64,000 bases of DNA, from positions 71,672,741-71,736,740 of the forward strand of contig CM077347.1 of assembly GCA_039655645.1 (NCBI GenBank), given 5' to 3'. The notes under the pieces were generated by a model. That model was given only the letters and a program-made list of their open reading frames with translations. It was not told where the DNA came from and searched no databases. Made by a program: the position numbers and the translations under genes. Shown here piece by piece: positions 1-12,139 of the stretch; position 1 is the stretch's first letter; every line of letters starts with the position of its first letter. The stretch comes from Ammopiptanthus mongolicus (Eukaryota; Streptophyta; Magnoliopsida; Fabales; Fabaceae).

Positions 1-2
1 TT

Positions 3-2921
3 GAAGAAGATCTTCGTGATTGTCCTCAAATGTTTGAGAAGTTGATAAGTGATGCAGAGAAATCGTTGTATGATGGTTGTAATAAATTCACAAGATTGTC
101 GGCGATGTTAAAGTTGTTTAACTTGAAATCGGGCAATGGATGGACTGATAAGAGCTTTAATGACTTACTCACACTATTGAAATCTATGTTGCCAGAGGAT
201 AATGTGCTTCCTAGTCGGACATATGAGGCTAAACAAATGTTGCGCTCTATTGGCATGAGCTATGAGAGGATACATGCTTGTCCTAACGATTGCATTTTAT
301 TTCGGAATGAACATGCATCGTTAAATACATGTCCTAAATGTAATGCCTCACGATATAAGAAGAAAGAATCAGCTCCAGAGAAGGTTTTGTGGTATTTCCC
401 AATAATACCTAGATTTAGGCGCATGTACAGTAGTTCAGAAGATTCAAAGCACTTTACATGGCATGAGGATGAAAGGATTAAAGATGGCAAGCTACGGCAC
501 CCAGCAGATTCTCCTCAATGGAAAAGAATTGACCATGATTATCCTGATTTCGGCCAAGAACCAAGAAACCTCCGACTTGCATTGTCTACTGATGGATTTA
601 ACCCCCATGGTATTCAGAGTAGCTCTCACAGTACATGGACTGTGATTTTGGTGATTTATAACCTACCTCCATGGCTATGCATGAAGCGCAAATATATGAT
701 GCTGTCTCTGTTAATTTCTGGGCCCAAATAACCAGGAAATGATATCGACATATACTTGGCTCCTTTAATTGAAGACTTGAAGCAAATGTGGGAGACAGGT
801 GTCGAGGTGTACGATGGGTATAAAGAAGAAAGTTTCACCTTGAGGTCTATGATCTTCGGCACAATTAATGATTTTCCAGCATACGGTAATCTGTCAGGAT
901 ACAGTACCAAAGGTCAATGTGCATGCCCTATATGTGAAGATAATACAGATTGGATGCGGTTGGAACATGGTAAGAAGAATGTCTTCCTTGGACATCGTAG
1001 ATTTTTGCATTCAAGTCATCATTATCGGTTATGGAGAAAGGCATTCAATGGGAATATAGAAGAACGTAGAGCTCCTTTGCCGTTGACGGGTGTGCAACTG
1101 TTTGAAAAGGTAAAAAATTTGAGTTTTGAATTTGGGAAACCTTTTGCCGGAGAGCTTGTGACACGAAGGTGGAAGAAAAAGTCGATTTTCTTTGAGCTGC
1201 CGTATTGGAAGTCATTATATGTAAGACATTTCATTGATGTGATGCATGCTGAAAAAAATATCTCTGATAGTGTCCTTGGTACCTTACTCAATGTGCCAGG
1301 GAAGACTAAAGATGGCATCAATGCAAGGTTGGACTTGGTTAGTATGGGATTGAGACGAGAATTGGGATCGGTGAAGAAAGGGAAACGTACATATCTACCA
1401 CCAGCAGCTCATACTCTATCTAGAAAAGAGAAAATTTCTTTTTGTAAGTTTCTTCATGGAGTGAAGGTTCCAGAAGGGTACTCTTCAAACATTGCGAGCC
1501 TCGTGTCGATGAAAGATCTCAAGTTGAAGGGTCTAAAGTCCCACGATTGCCATGTTCTTATGGAGAGTTTGCTACCCATCGGTATACGGTCCATTTTGCC
1601 CAAAAAAGTGCGGGAAACCTTAACTAAACTCTGCTTCTTCTTCAAGGCAACTTGCAGCAAAGTGATTGACCCTGAAAAGTTGCCAGCATTGCAAAGAGAA
1701 ATAGTTGTGACTTTGTGTGAGCTTGAGATGTATTTCCCACCTTCATTCTTTGACATAATGGTTCATCTAACCGTTCATCTGGTTAGAGAGACACAATTGT
1801 GTGGGCCAGCTTATATGAGATGGATGTACCCGTTTGAGCGTTACATGAAAATATTAAAAGGGTATGTGAAAAATCAATCACGACCAGAGGGTTGTATTGT
1901 TGAACGGTATATAGTTGAAGAAGCTGTTGAATTCTGTACCGAATACTTATCCAATGTCAAACATTCCACAGGGATGCCAAACTCTCGTCACACAGGAAGA
2001 ACCATAGGGCAAGGGGTTTCTGGAACTGAAATATTGACTATACCAAGAACAGAATGGGAGCAAGCACACTTGTATGTTCTACACAACGCCGATGAAGTTG
2101 AGTCATATGTTGTAAAACACAAGGACATACTTAAGAATTTGTACCTAAATAAGAATCAAAATTGGTTACAAAGAGAACATATTCGGTGTTTTATAACGTG
2201 GCTAAAAGATCACATTTCTGTTGAGTATGATCTAAATCCTACCTCAGTTTCAGAAAGATTAAGATGGTTAGCGAAAGGTCCAAGTCTACATATTTTATCT
2301 TACACCAGTTATTTGATGAACGGGTACACATTCTATACAAAAGAACAAGATGATCGAAGTACAGTGCAAAATAGTGGGGTGAATCTTATAGCTCAATCTA
2401 TGCATATCTCAAGTTCCAAAGACAGAAACCCCATATATGCGAATATGTCATACTTCGGGGTCATCGAAGGTATATGGGAGTTGGATTACACAATGTTTCG
2501 GGTGCCTGTGTTCCGGTGTAAGTGGGTTGACAATAATAACGGTGTACAGATGGATGAGTTGGGGTTCATGCGCGTTGATTTCAATAAGGTTGGGTATAAA
2601 GATGAGCCTTTTATTTTAGCATCACAAGCTCAACAAGTGTTCTATGTCACCGATCCAGCTGATACAAATTGGTCCATTGTTCTATTGTCTAACAAAATGG
2701 TTGTTAATGATATTGATGATCATCAAACACATGAAGATGCCAATATGGAGGACGATCCTTTCTTTGGGACATCACATTCACTTGAGGGTAATCCAACTAG
2801 AGAGGAAGATATGTATATTAGAAATGATCATGATGAGGGAATTTGGGTCAATCCATTATTTCGTACCAATAAGGGACACACAAGTCTCAATCCAAAGAGA
2901 AAAAGGAAAAGATTGTCTTAA
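3..2921 (+). pseudogene. TNP2-like CACTA transposase, 5' truncated by window edge, one internal stop
   Basis: This encodes the catalytic transposase of En/Spm elements, which cuts the element ends. The frame is open from base 3, so the N-terminus lies upstream. A single TAA at 729-731 interrupts it; the same frame continues without a shift to 2921, and CAA to TAA is the simplest origin. Visible features in order: a cysteine-rich segment (CPNDC, later CPKC) at about 280-345; a Transposase_21-type region with the STDGFNPHG motif, its Asp at 591-593; GNDID just after the stop, a likely second catalytic Asp; CACPIC near 920-936; a DUF4218-like segment (FPPSFFDIMVHL, then MYPFERYMK) at about 1650-1980; and a DUF4216-like segment at about 2430-2660. 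A basic tail KRKRKRL ends the protein. Read-through or repair of one codon would restore a long frame, but the missing 5' part prevents judging activity. Confidence 0.88.
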
Positions 2922-3050
2922 ATATGTAAGTATAGCTAGTGATTGTGTTTTTTTAAGTTCCAGGCTAATTAAATTTATATTCATCGATTTTTGTATATAT
3001 GATTATGAAATAATGTTTTTACTTGTGTCTAATTTTTTTTTTGCAGGTAA

Positions 3051-3167
3051 ATGGCGTCTCCATCTCATGATAGTCATGCGGAGGCGAAGAAAAATGTGAG
3101 GCGTCGCGGACCGACAGTTAAGAAAAATGTCATTCGACAAAGGAGTAAAGGAGTGAGACCTTTGGTA

Positions 3168-3255
<88 letters not shown>

Positions 3256-6193
3256 ATATATTAACTGTTTCATTTTATTGTTTGTTATATAAATTTATAC
3301 ACTTAATCAATTTTTTCAGGTTATATGGAATGTTAAAGGCCAGTCCGTTGGTAAAGTCAGCAGAGACATGAAGAGTTACATTGGGACCTTAGTGCGGTAG
3401 TCGGTCCCAATTACCTGCAATGATTGGAGGGATTCTTCTTTGCACCGTGTTAAAGAAGACATCTGGCATAATATCGAGGTAAATTAATTAACATTGATTA
3501 GTTATAGTGTTTCTTAATTATGTAAACATACTTATACTCTGACTTTAATTTTGCAGACGACCTTTGATGTTGATAAATGTCGGCAAAAAATTTTAATTCA
3601 GATGGCTGAAAATATGCACCGATCATTCCGGTCTGAATTGACGACGAAGTACCTAAGAGATGAGGAAGAGAATGTCAGACCTGAGCCTCCAGCTCAATAT
3701 GCAGAGTACATTTCACTGGATGCTTGGAGAGCTTTTGTAGCAAGATGCACATCAGATGAAGAATTTTTGGTATGTACAATAAATATCCTTATGACTTATA
3801 TGGCATTAATTAACCATGCATGCATTGATATATATATATATATATATATTCTGTGTCTATGTAGAGACTTAGCAATGAAAATCGGCAAAGAGCGTCAAAT
3901 CCTGAATACCCTTATAGAGGCGGAAGTCAGGGGTATTCCGGCATTGAGGAAAAGTTGGTATGTACAATATCCTTATAATTGGGTTATAATTTGCTAATGT
4001 TTACTAATATTTGATTGTTCAAATGTACAGTTGTTGGCGGCAGGGGACGATGTTACAAACAAAATGGTTCAACGCCATATTTTGTGGATGGAAAGTCGTC
4101 GAGATGAGAACGGAGAAATTGTTGATCCCACCACTAGGCAAGTGGTTGAACAAATTGTAAGTATGAAAGCATTAGTTAACAAGCGTTTTCATTTTTAACT
4201 TTCTTATGATAATATTTAACATTTTCATTTGTGTCTCAGGATAGCATATCACAGTCTGTATCAAAAGGGGATATAACAGATTATGATGGTCGTCAAGACA
4301 TCCTTGCCCGAGCCTTATCAAGGAAAGAGTACCCTGGTCGCCTACGGGGTACGGGATTTGGTGTCACTTCGAGCCTTCTCTTCGGACCACAAACGCGTGC
4401 TACTAATGATAGAATGGAAGAGATGATGCGTGAGATACGCTGTCTATGGAAAGAAGTAGATGAATTGCGAAGCACCATGCAAGACAGGCATCCAGTGGAG
4501 GCGCATGAGCCTGCTTTCCCTACCCCTACTCCATATAGCGCCAGAGATGGTTGCACTATGCTGTCACCCGAGGTAATTAATAATTCATACGTTGTTTTTA
4601 CTTAAACATATTTAATCCATTTACAGTTTACATATTAATATTTTGTTTATCATTTATTCAGGACACCTCTGCGTGCAACCTATATTTGTCAAGCCCAACT
4701 CGTCGAATGGTTGGTAAGAGTATAATGTTTAACGAAACGGTTCAAACACTATTGCACAACCGACCATTACCTCCCGGTCATGTGAAAGTTAGAGTTGACC
4801 ATGCGGTTGAGGGGAATGCATCATTGCCTGTACCACTTGAGGAGGCAGATGTGTTGACTGTGGAAGATGCAATAGGCACCTATGTGGCATGGCCAATCAG
4901 CCTTGTAGTTGTAAGTAACATGATATAAGTTAATAAACATGCATGATTTATTATCATAAAATCATTCACTAACTAATTAATGTATTGTTATGCAAAATAT
5001 CCAGGTACCCTCAAAATCCAAAGCCAAGGACAATGGCAAGGGCAAAGTGTCAGAGCACACAACTGACAAATCCCGACCTTCCCTTCCTATAGTTAGCAAG
5101 GGGCAAACAAAAGGGTCAATAACATCCCTAGTGAAGAACGGGAGCAAATCTCAGCCCCAGAGCAATTCTCAGGCCTCCCGTTCTCCTACGGCTCATGGTG
5201 CAGATTATATGGCTTATCTTGAAGCCTATATGTTAGGGAATATGAATGCACCAGATGTTACAGTGCCATTGGAGCCAGAACTGCTGGGTTATGAGACCAC
5301 TTTGTTTCTCGCCCTTCGTTTCGAAATCAAGGAAGTTCTTCGTCATGAGATACTATCTCAGACTGTTATTATGGTATATCTCAGGTATTACATCAAACTT
5401 ATTTTTTCTATCTCAAGTACGGTTATTGTTTATCCATTAATTTGTTTACATGTTTTAATTTAAGGTACTTGTATCATGAGATATTGATCCCAGAAGAACG
5501 GACTCGGAGGTTCGTGTTTTTGTGCCCACATAAAACAGCTTTGCACAAGTCAATAACTGGGCAAAATCAATATATAGCCGATCGCTTAGCATTAGCTGAA
5601 CCTGGCGTTGAGTCATTTTTTGTCACCTTGCAACGTAGGGTGAGTCATTTTAATTAACTTCTATAAATTTTGTGAAATGTGATTATCTAGGCTTAGGATT
5701 TGCCAACTCTGTTCATTTTTGTAGGGGACATTGGGTATTATTAGCAATCAATCCCCATGAAGACATTGTGTACTATTTTGACCCGTTGCATGTCCCTTAT
5801 ACCTATCGCAAACCAATGATGGATCAATACAATAAGTAAGTATACACATTTATTTTTATCTTAATATATATGATGATTCAAATTATATACTTTAATGAAT
5901 TGTTTGATTTTGCACTTAGGGATTTGCAAATTCATCATGCCTAGAGTAGAGGAGGCAAGTCCCGATTTTCTTCATCATCCAAGACTAACTGGATATTTAT
6001 GGATGTACGTATTTACAAATTAAAAGTTCTATCTTATATATGCAGTTATTTAAATTAAAAACTGAAAACAATTAATTTATTATTTGAGCTTTTATAGTGC
6101 CCCCGTCAACCCAACAACATCGACTGTGGCTACTATGTAATGAAGTTTTTGAAGGATATCGTCGTTGAGAACCAAACTCAAATCCCATCATTG
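3051..6193 (+). pseudogene. TNP1/Ptta-like plus Ulp1-type protease fusion gene of the CACTA element, exons 1-12
   Basis: This is the second gene of the CACTA element, with introns bounded by GT/AG. My exon reading is 3051-3164, 3320-3478, 3557-3769, 3865-3957, 4031-4156, 4240-4572, 4662-4910, 5005-5384, 5465 to about 5639, 5725-5835, about 5921-6001 and 6098-6193. The first half resembles plant Transposase_24/Ptta proteins (VPITCNDW, YPGRLRGTGFGV). The second half is a C48 (Ulp1/SENP) cysteine protease: catalytic His in GHWVLLAIN, Asp in YYFDPL, and Cys in NNIDCGYYVMKF. Family knowledge: such proteases remove SUMO-like modifiers; their role in CACTA transposition is unsettled. Defects: in-frame TAG at 3398-3400, another TAG in exon 11, and an exon 9/10 junction that does not join cleanly in frame. 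The last exon is displaced to 13682-13777 by nested insertions. Lys-rich low complexity in exon 8 looks like a linker. Confidence 0.82.
3170..3252. repeat. (TA)n microsatellite in intron 1 of the CACTA second gene
   Basis: About 41 uninterrupted TA units lie between the GT donor at 3165 and the AG acceptor at 3318-3319. A second short TA run lies in the intron near 3829-3848. Long pure runs of this kind are usually polymorphic. Confidence 0.95.
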
Positions 6194-6220
6194 GTATGTA
6201 CTTTTCGTTCTAGTTTATCT

Positions 6221-6385
6221 TGAAAGAGTATTTCAAAGTCAGTTAGTGGTTAGTAGTTATGAACTGTTGATGATAGTTATAACAGTAAATGTTAGCTCTT
6301 TGAGCTAGTTAGATGATTTAGTTAGACCTTTTGTTAAAGGTCTGGCTACATCTATAAATCTGTGAAGTGTAAGTGCTCAGTAATG
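6221..6385 (+). repeat. 5' LTR remnant of the outer copia element
   Basis: About 165 bp align with the start of the right LTR at 13319. The homology stops near 6385 and the next bases are already pol-type coding sequence, so the rest of the LTR, the primer site and gag were deleted. Confidence 0.7.
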
Positions 6386-6411
6386 GCTAGTTGCTTGAAA
6401 AGGGATTCACG

Positions 6412-6543
6412 ATGCACATGCAGCATGAACACATGGAGATTCTTGATGTTCACAATAGAAGAATTCTGAAGGCTCCTCTTGCTCAAAACAGAACCTTTCA
6501 AGTTCAAATTCATGCTGCTGATGCTCAGAACCTTTTATCATGA
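6412..6543 (+). pseudogene. Copia GAG-pre-integrase fragment
   Basis: A 43-codon stretch reads HMEILDVHNRRILKAP and then KNRTF-like QNRTFQVQIHAAD, which is the pattern of the GAG-pre-integrase segment of Ty1/copia polyproteins (family knowledge). It ends at a TGA. It is in the same orientation as the RNase H remnant at 12966-13203 and both lie between the two LTR copies, so I take them as one element. It is non-functional. Confidence 0.65.
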
Positions 6544-7379
6544 TTCACCTCACAAACCCATTTCAGGTGTAATCCGTTTACATTACTCATCATCATGTAA
6601 GTTTTCCATAACGTGTCATCATAATCATTTTCCAAACAACAAATTTATCATCACGCCATAACTTCCAAATCATTGAATTTGATAGTGTCCTCAACCGTAA
6701 GAACAACAAAAAGATAATCAAATCAATGGTACCATTCTAAAATACAATTTTGCAACTGAACTTAATTCATAATGCATAAAAGGATGACAAGGAGTTTGAA
6801 CACCCTAGTCCTTCGTATATCATTCTTCTACATGCATTTGAACACCAACACAACTAAGAATCTATACACTAGCCCTGACATGATGAATTTCATCAACTCA
6901 TCTGCTTTTGAAGAAAAAAAAACACAAATATCAACTCTATGAACTCCCTACTGTCCTAGCAGAACAGCAGGCGAAGATTTGTGCATATCTCGGGGTAGGG
7001 ACCTCCTATAGGTATGAGGTTAGTGTCATTTGAAAGATAAGATCTAAGGCCACATTTGATGAAAATTTCAACAATTATGGATCATTGTATGATTCTCAAT
7101 AGTTCTTTGAAAACGGTTCTATTTCTGCAGAATCTTGCAGAAATAAGATTCTGAACAGTATACAGTTATAAATGCATAACTCTATGTATAAAAATTGAAA
7201 TTGCGTGCCGTCAGAGAAATTAGAAACCTAAGACAAATACCTTCACTCAATGGAAATTTCTGAATTTTTATTCTTATGGATAGATATAGTTTAAACTTCA
7301 AAGTTGACTCATGTGCTGTAGAATCCATTCCCGATAGCCTGAATTTCAAGATGCATATCTCGGGCTACCGAAATCCTTT
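6544..7379. other. Non-coding remainder of the outer copia region, left of the nested copia
   Basis: No open frame of note or recognisable domain. The text is AT-rich. It continues directly into 12384 once the nested element is removed. It may be an older insertion or decayed pol sequence; I cannot assign it. Confidence 0.5.
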
Positions 7380-7614
7380 TGTAAGATAATAGTACCTCAA
7401 TTTCTGTGTATATTTCATCTCCTAGAAAGGGGTTTATATAGATACAATTTACTTTACATAAAACAGGAAATGTCCTATCTTTAGGGAAAATAAATATTCC
7501 TACCTTTAATACACAAGATCAGTCAACTAATCAAATCCCTACAATTAGCTACAGCATCAATTTTTATAGCAAGAATATTCTATTAATTATAGTATCATAC
7601 AGCTCATGCTGACA
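7380..7614 (-). repeat. 3' LTR of the nested copia element
   Basis: It runs TGTAAG to GCTGACA on the plus strand, so TGTCAGC to CTTACA in element orientation. It includes TATATAAA as a promoter-like TATA box. The purine-rich run complementary to CTCCCCCTCAAGTT (7615-7628) directly adjoins it and is the polypurine tract. Confidence 0.95.
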
Positions 7615-7621
7615 CTCCCCC

Positions 7622-8155
7622 TCAAGTTGGAGCATAGATATCTATCATGCCTAACTTGTCAATTGCATCGTGGAACGCTTTTGCTGAAACAGCCTTTGTG
7701 AGCACATCGGCTAATTGGCTTTTTGAATGGACAAAAGGAAACCGTATAATCTTTTGGTCGAGGTTCTCCTTTATGAAGTGACGATCAACTTCAACATGTT
7801 TGGTGCGATCATGCTGTACCGGGTTTTGCGCAATTTCAATGGCTGCCTTATTATCACAATAAAGGTTCATAGGTTCTGCAGACTTGATTCCTAAGTCTTT
7901 TAGAACATTCTTAATCCACAACAATTCACACAGGCCATATGCCATACCTCGGAACTCAGCTTATGCACTTGATCTTGCCACAACCTTCTGCTTCTTGCTT
8001 CTCCAAGTAACAAGGATACCTTCCATGAAAGTAAAATATCCTGATGTAGATCTTCTAGTCGTTTGATCACCTGCCCAATCAGAATCTGTATATCCTTCAA
8101 TGTTAGAGGCACTATTTTTTGAGAACAATAGTCCTTTGCCTGGAGCATTCTTCAA
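7622..8155 (-). pseudogene. Copia pol C-terminal part: end of RT and RNase H
   Basis: This follows the RT fragment at 8152-8718 in another frame. It holds the RNase H signature: DSDWAGDQTTRRSTSG (first Asp region), then a TAA in place of the usual Glu codon in the SSAEAEF motif (near 7958-7960), then YCDNKAAIEIAQNP, TKHVEVDRHFIKE and QLADVLTKA. RNase H degrades the RNA strand during reverse transcription. The stop removes a residue at or near the conserved Glu, so even with the frameshift suppressed this domain would be cut in two. Confidence 0.85.
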
Positions 8156-8718
8156 ATACCGTAAGATTCGGTAAACAACTTCATATGCTCTTCACTTGGT
8201 GAATGCATGAATTGGCTTACGACACTTACAGCATAAGCTATATCTGGTCGTGTGTGTGACAGATAGATTAGTCTTCCAACCAACCGCTGATAACGATCCT
8301 TGTCCGTAGGGACTTGGTGTGGGAAGATTCCAAGCTTATGATTCATTTCTATGGGCGTTTCAGCTGGTTTACAAGCAAGCATACCAGTCTCAGTTAAAAG
8401 ATCTAGCACATATTTTCGCTGTGAGAGAACAATTCCTTGTTTTGATCTTGCTACCTCAATTCCCAAAAAATATTTAAGTTGCCCCAAGTCCTTCATTTCA
8501 AATTCAGCAGCCAAATACTCTTGTAATGCTTTTATTTCACAAGGATCATCCCCAGTCACAATCATATCATCAACATATACAATTAAGATTGTTACCTTCC
8601 CTTCTTTATGTTTTATAAACAAAGTGTGGTCTGAATTACTTTGCTTATATCCAAAATTCTTCATGGCGGAGGAGAGCCTTCCAAACCAGGCTCTAGGGGA
8701 CTGTTTTAGTCCATACAA
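8152..8718 (-). pseudogene. Copia reverse transcriptase, central and C-terminal part
   Basis: This frame begins at MYGLKQSPRAWF and contains the RT active-site motif YVDDMIVTGDD, then FEMKDLGQLKYFLGIEV and the YQRLVGRLIYLSHTRPDIAYAV segment typical of copia RT. The YVDD aspartates are intact. It is out of frame with the main polyprotein, which ends at 8706 after LKSPCMD; a small indel near 8710-8718 explains the split. A second shift near 8153 separates it from RNase H. Confidence 0.88.
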
Positions 8719-11700
8719 GGACTTTTCAACTTACACACTTCCTTTTTACATGAAGTACTGTGCTTAGCTCCAGGAGGCAAATCCATATATACCTCTTCCT
8801 CTAGATCTCCGTTAAGGAACGCATTCTTAACATGAAATTGTTGCAAAGGCCAATCTTGATTTGCTGCAATAGATATAAGAATGCGAATTGTATTGATCTT
8901 GGCAATAGGTGCGAAAGTCTCTTGGTAATCAACCCCATACATCTGCGTATACCCCTTTGCGACTAACCTTGCTTTATATCTATCAATACTACCATCAGCT
9001 TTGAGTTTCACAGTGAACACCCATCTACATCCGACCGTCTTCTTTCCTTCAGGTAATGGAACAAGCTCCCAAGTGGCATTCTTTTGTAGAGCTTCCATTT
9101 CTTCATTCATTGCCTTCTTCCACTTTGGATCCAACAATGCATCCTGCACACTACTAGGAATAATAACATTGGATAGATGATTAACAGTAAGTGCATATGA
9201 TTCAGCTAATCTATGTGACGACACATGGTTACCAATAGGGTATTTAATTTTTGCTTTGGGATCAGGTTCATATTGTTTCTTTGGGATTCCTTTATTTAAT
9301 CTTTGTGGGTATCTGGGAGCTATATCTTCTATAGGAGCATGTGTTTCACAGGGTTGATCAACAAAAGGATTTGAAATTACCTGTGGTAGATCATTTTGGG
9401 TTGATTCTATAGTTGATGGTGAAAGCATGGGCAACTCTACGGACCCTGATTCTGATCTAATAGGGGTATCTGGCTCATTTTGAGGAAGATTTTCAGCAAG
9501 TCTATCGCAGCTTGTTCTGTCGCAACTTCTTTCAATTTTGTGATCAAAAAACTCATTTAGTTCTTCTAACTCTTTAAGTTCATCTCCTCCTCCTCTTTCT
9601 TGTAACACATTCTCTTCCCTAGAGCTCTCCCCCTGAAGAGAAGGTCTAGGAACTTCCCAGGAATAATAAGGTTCAGATTCATGAAAAGAAGCATCCAAAG
9701 TCACGTGTAACTTCTTCGTTGCAGGGTCATAGCACCAATATCCCTTTTGAAAATCAGAGTAGCCAACAAAAACACATCGTTGTGCACATGGGTCAAGTTT
9801 ATTACGCTGAGACTTAGGAATATGTACATAAACAGTGCAACCAAAGACTCGTGGCTCAAGATTGGGAAGATGAGGCACCGAGAGGAAAGAATGCATCTTG
9901 AATAGAGGAGTTTCAAAATTTAGGACTCGTGAAGGGATCCGATTGATAAGATATGCAGCAGATTTCACAGCTTCACCCCAATAGAACCGTGGCATATTCG
10001 TGCCAAAGAGAGAGGCACGAACAACTTCTAGAAGTTGTCTATTCTTTCTCTCCGCTAATCCATTTTGTTGCGGAGTATAGCTACAAGAAGTTTGATGTCG
10101 AATCCCATATTGACTGAGGAACTTGGAAAAGGGTGTATTGACAAATTCAGTACCGTTATCAAATTGCAAAACCCGAATCTGTTTCTGATATTGAGTGCCA
10201 ACCATGTTATGAAAGTCCCGAAATGCTGCATAGACATCACTTTTCTGGTGAAGTAGAGACACCCAAGTCATTCTGGTGCATTCATCAATAAATGTAACAA
10301 AGTAACGAGCGTGAGAAAGAGAGGGGACCTTTGCAGGACCCCATACATCAGAATGGATAACTGCAAAAGGTTTTGAACTTTTATTCAAACTTGGTAAATA
10401 AGGAACACGATGGCTCTTAGCCAATTTACAAGTGCCACAATGAAAATCTGAATCATTCAAAATAAAAAACAAATGTGGCTGTAATTTTTTCAGGTAACCA
10501 AAAGAAAGATGTCCTAATCTTCGGTGCCATAACCAAATAGCTTCTATTGCTCTATCCTCGCTACAAGCCTTGTTTGCTTGACTGAATTTTGGTCCCACAC
10601 CATCTGTCAGTTCCAAATAGTAGAGTTTGCCCCGCTTAATACCATAACCAAGAATCTTCCAAGTCAAAATGTCCTGAAAAACACAATGTGTTGGCCAAAA
10701 GGTTACAGTGCAAGAAAGAGAGGTGGTTATTTCGCTAACAGACAATAGATTACATTCAAGGGATGGGACAACAAGGACAATATCTAATGCAAGATTTTCA
10801 GATAAGATAATAGACCTTACACCCGTGATAGGGGAGGTACTACCATTAGCAGTGGACATAATGGCTTGAGAGGAGGGAGAAACAGATTGTAACTGACCAG
10901 AGTCACTAGTCATATGATCAGATGCACATGTATCAATAATCCAAGTATTATTCTTAGAGTTTGCAGAGAATACATGTGCCTTACCAACAATACCTGATTG
11001 AGCAACGTTTGCTGTAGGATGTGATAGGCTTTCCTGTGTAGAGGTCACCATCGCTTTCCCTGCAGTCTTCTTTCTGGGTTTCTTTGTGAAATCCCACCAT
11101 TCAGGATAACCGATGATCTCATAACATCGTTGTTTGGAATGACCTGCTTCACCACAGTGAGTACAGACCAAGCCGCTAGACTTTCCAGTTGATTGAGCAC
11201 TGTTTCGATTCTTTGAAGAACCAAACTGTCGAGTTTGATTGGCTAGCATAGCAGAGTTCTCAGAGATTGGATGAGGGCCTCCCATTGTTTGTCTTTGCTG
11301 ATATTCTCGCCTGACATACGCGTAAGTACTCTCTAAGTCAAGTTTTGGGTCCTTCCGTAAAATTTCCCCACGAACCTGATCAAAATCAGAGTCAAGGCCA
11401 CTCAAAAAAATATGGACTCGAAGCCTCGCCATTGAAGAGTGCAGCTGGACCACCCCTTCAACAGTTCCTTCTTGAGAAACAGTCCTGTGATCAATTTCCT
11501 GAAAAATGGCAACAAGCTCATTATAATAAGTAGATAACGGTCGACCATGTTGTTTGGTCGAAAAGGACCGCTGATTCAATTCGAAGAGGCAAGTTTCATC
11601 TGATCCGTCATAGAAGGTTTTCGATATGGCAACCCAAATTTCATGTGCAGTGGGAAGGCGAATAAATCGCTGCATTAGTGATGGACTCATTGAGTCAATA

Positions 11701-12059
11701 AGCCAGCTTTTCACTTTGTGATTTTCGGTAATCCATGATCCAAGATTCGGATCTCCGGGTGGCTGTTTTTTGGTTTCTCCGGTGAGGTACCTAGCTTTGT
11801 TGCGAGCACCAATACGCATCTCCATGAGTTGGGACCATAATGGGTAATTGGTTTCATCTAGTGTGACACTGTTTGGGAACACAGAACTTTCCTGGTGAAC
11901 GATAATTGAAGGCGGTGGGGCTACTTGGGTGAGTTTTGGTGTTTCGGTGGATGAGTGGGTTGTTTTAGGTGAGTTTGGGCTGGTTGGGCCTGCCATGGAT
12001 TTTTCGGCGTTTTGAAAAAAAGAGGCAAGAACAGCAACAACACTGCAAGTTAAAGACAA
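8706..12059 (-). CDS. Copia Gag-protease-integrase-RT(N) polyprotein frame (1117 aa)
   Basis: This is the main open frame of the nested copia element. The first ATG is at 12059, 65 bases past the primer site; a more usual start could be the internal MAGPTSP at 11996. Domains by residue: UBN2-type Gag about 60-230; CCHC zinc knuckle CTHCGEAGHSKQRC near 297-310; protease near 373, reading IIDTCASDHMT where the family has D-S/T-G, so Gly is Cys; integrase zinc finger HRRLGH...CGTCK about 508-545; integrase core with Asp in HSDVWGP (about 568), Asp in FDNGTEF (about 631) and Glu in GLAERKN (about 666); and RT N-terminus from WVFTVKLKADG (about 1010). RT motif A reads QFHVKNAFLNG, with His replacing the expected catalytic Asp (codon CAT). 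The frame is cut short in RT after LKSPCMD. Protein production is possible, but enzymatic function is doubtful. Confidence 0.85.
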   Translation of the reverse strand: MSLTCSVVAVLASFFQNAEKSMAGPTSPNSPKTTHSSTETPKLTQVAPPPSIIVHQESSVFPNSVTLDETNYPLWSQLMEMRIGARNKARYLTGETKKQPPGDPNLGSWITENHKVKSWLIDSMSPSLMQRFIRLPTAHEIWVAISKTFYDGSDETCLFELNQRSFSTKQHGRPLSTYYNELVAIFQEIDHRTVSQEGTVEGVVQLHSSMARLRVHIFLSGLDSDFDQVRGEILRKDPKLDLESTYAYVRREYQQRQTMGGPHPISENSAMLANQTRQFGSSKNRNSAQSTGKSSGLVCTHCGEAGHSKQRCYEIIGYPEWWDFTKKPRKKTAGKAMVTSTQESLSHPTANVAQSGIVGKAHVFSANSKNNTWIIDTCASDHMTSDSGQLQSVSPSSQAIMSTANGSTSPITGVRSIILSENLALDIVLVVPSLECNLLSVSEITTSLSCTVTFWPTHCVFQDILTWKILGYGIKRGKLYYLELTDGVGPKFSQANKACSEDRAIEAIWLWHRRLGHLSFGYLKKLQPHLFFILNDSDFHCGTCKLAKSHRVPYLPSLNKSSKPFAVIHSDVWGPAKVPSLSHARYFVTFIDECTRMTWVSLLHQKSDVYAAFRDFHNMVGTQYQKQIRVLQFDNGTEFVNTPFSKFLSQYGIRHQTSCSYTPQQNGLAERKNRQLLEVVRASLFGTNMPRFYWGEAVKSAAYLINRIPSRVLNFETPLFKMHSFLSVPHLPNLEPRVFGCTVYVHIPKSQRNKLDPCAQRCVFVGYSDFQKGYWCYDPATKKLHVTLDASFHESEPYYSWEVPRPSLQGESSREENVLQERGGGDELKELEELNEFFDHKIERSCDRTSCDRLAENLPQNEPDTPIRSESGSVELPMLSPSTIESTQNDLPQVISNPFVDQPCETHAPIEDIAPRYPQRLNKGIPKKQYEPDPKAKIKYPIGNHVSSHRLAESYALTVNHLSNVIIPSSVQDALLDPKWKKAMNEEMEALQKNATWELVPLPEGKKTVGCRWVFTVKLKADGSIDRYKARLVAKGYTQMYGVDYQETFAPIAKINTIRILISIAANQDWPLQQFHVKNAFLNGDLEEEVYMDLPPGAKHSTSCKKEVCKLKSPCMD

Positions 12060-12124
12060 AAATACGAGAAGAAAAAAAAAGGAGCTACAGCGTTCGATTC
12101 GATTTTGCTACAGGCAGGATCAGT

Positions 12125-12139
12125 CCTGCTTTGATACCA
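12125..12139 (-). promoter_or_regulatory. tRNA-iMet primer binding site of the nested copia
   Basis: On the minus strand the 5' LTR is followed at once by TGGTATCAAAGCAGG, complementary to the 3' end of plant initiator tRNA-Met with one mismatch in the core TGGTATCAGAGC. It primes minus-strand DNA synthesis. Confidence 0.92.

Noticed and set aside
6211..6218. 8 bp TAGTTTAT flank as a hAT target duplication
   Set aside because: The inserted block has LTRs and copia domains; the longer match is more likely chance extension in AT-rich intron DNA.
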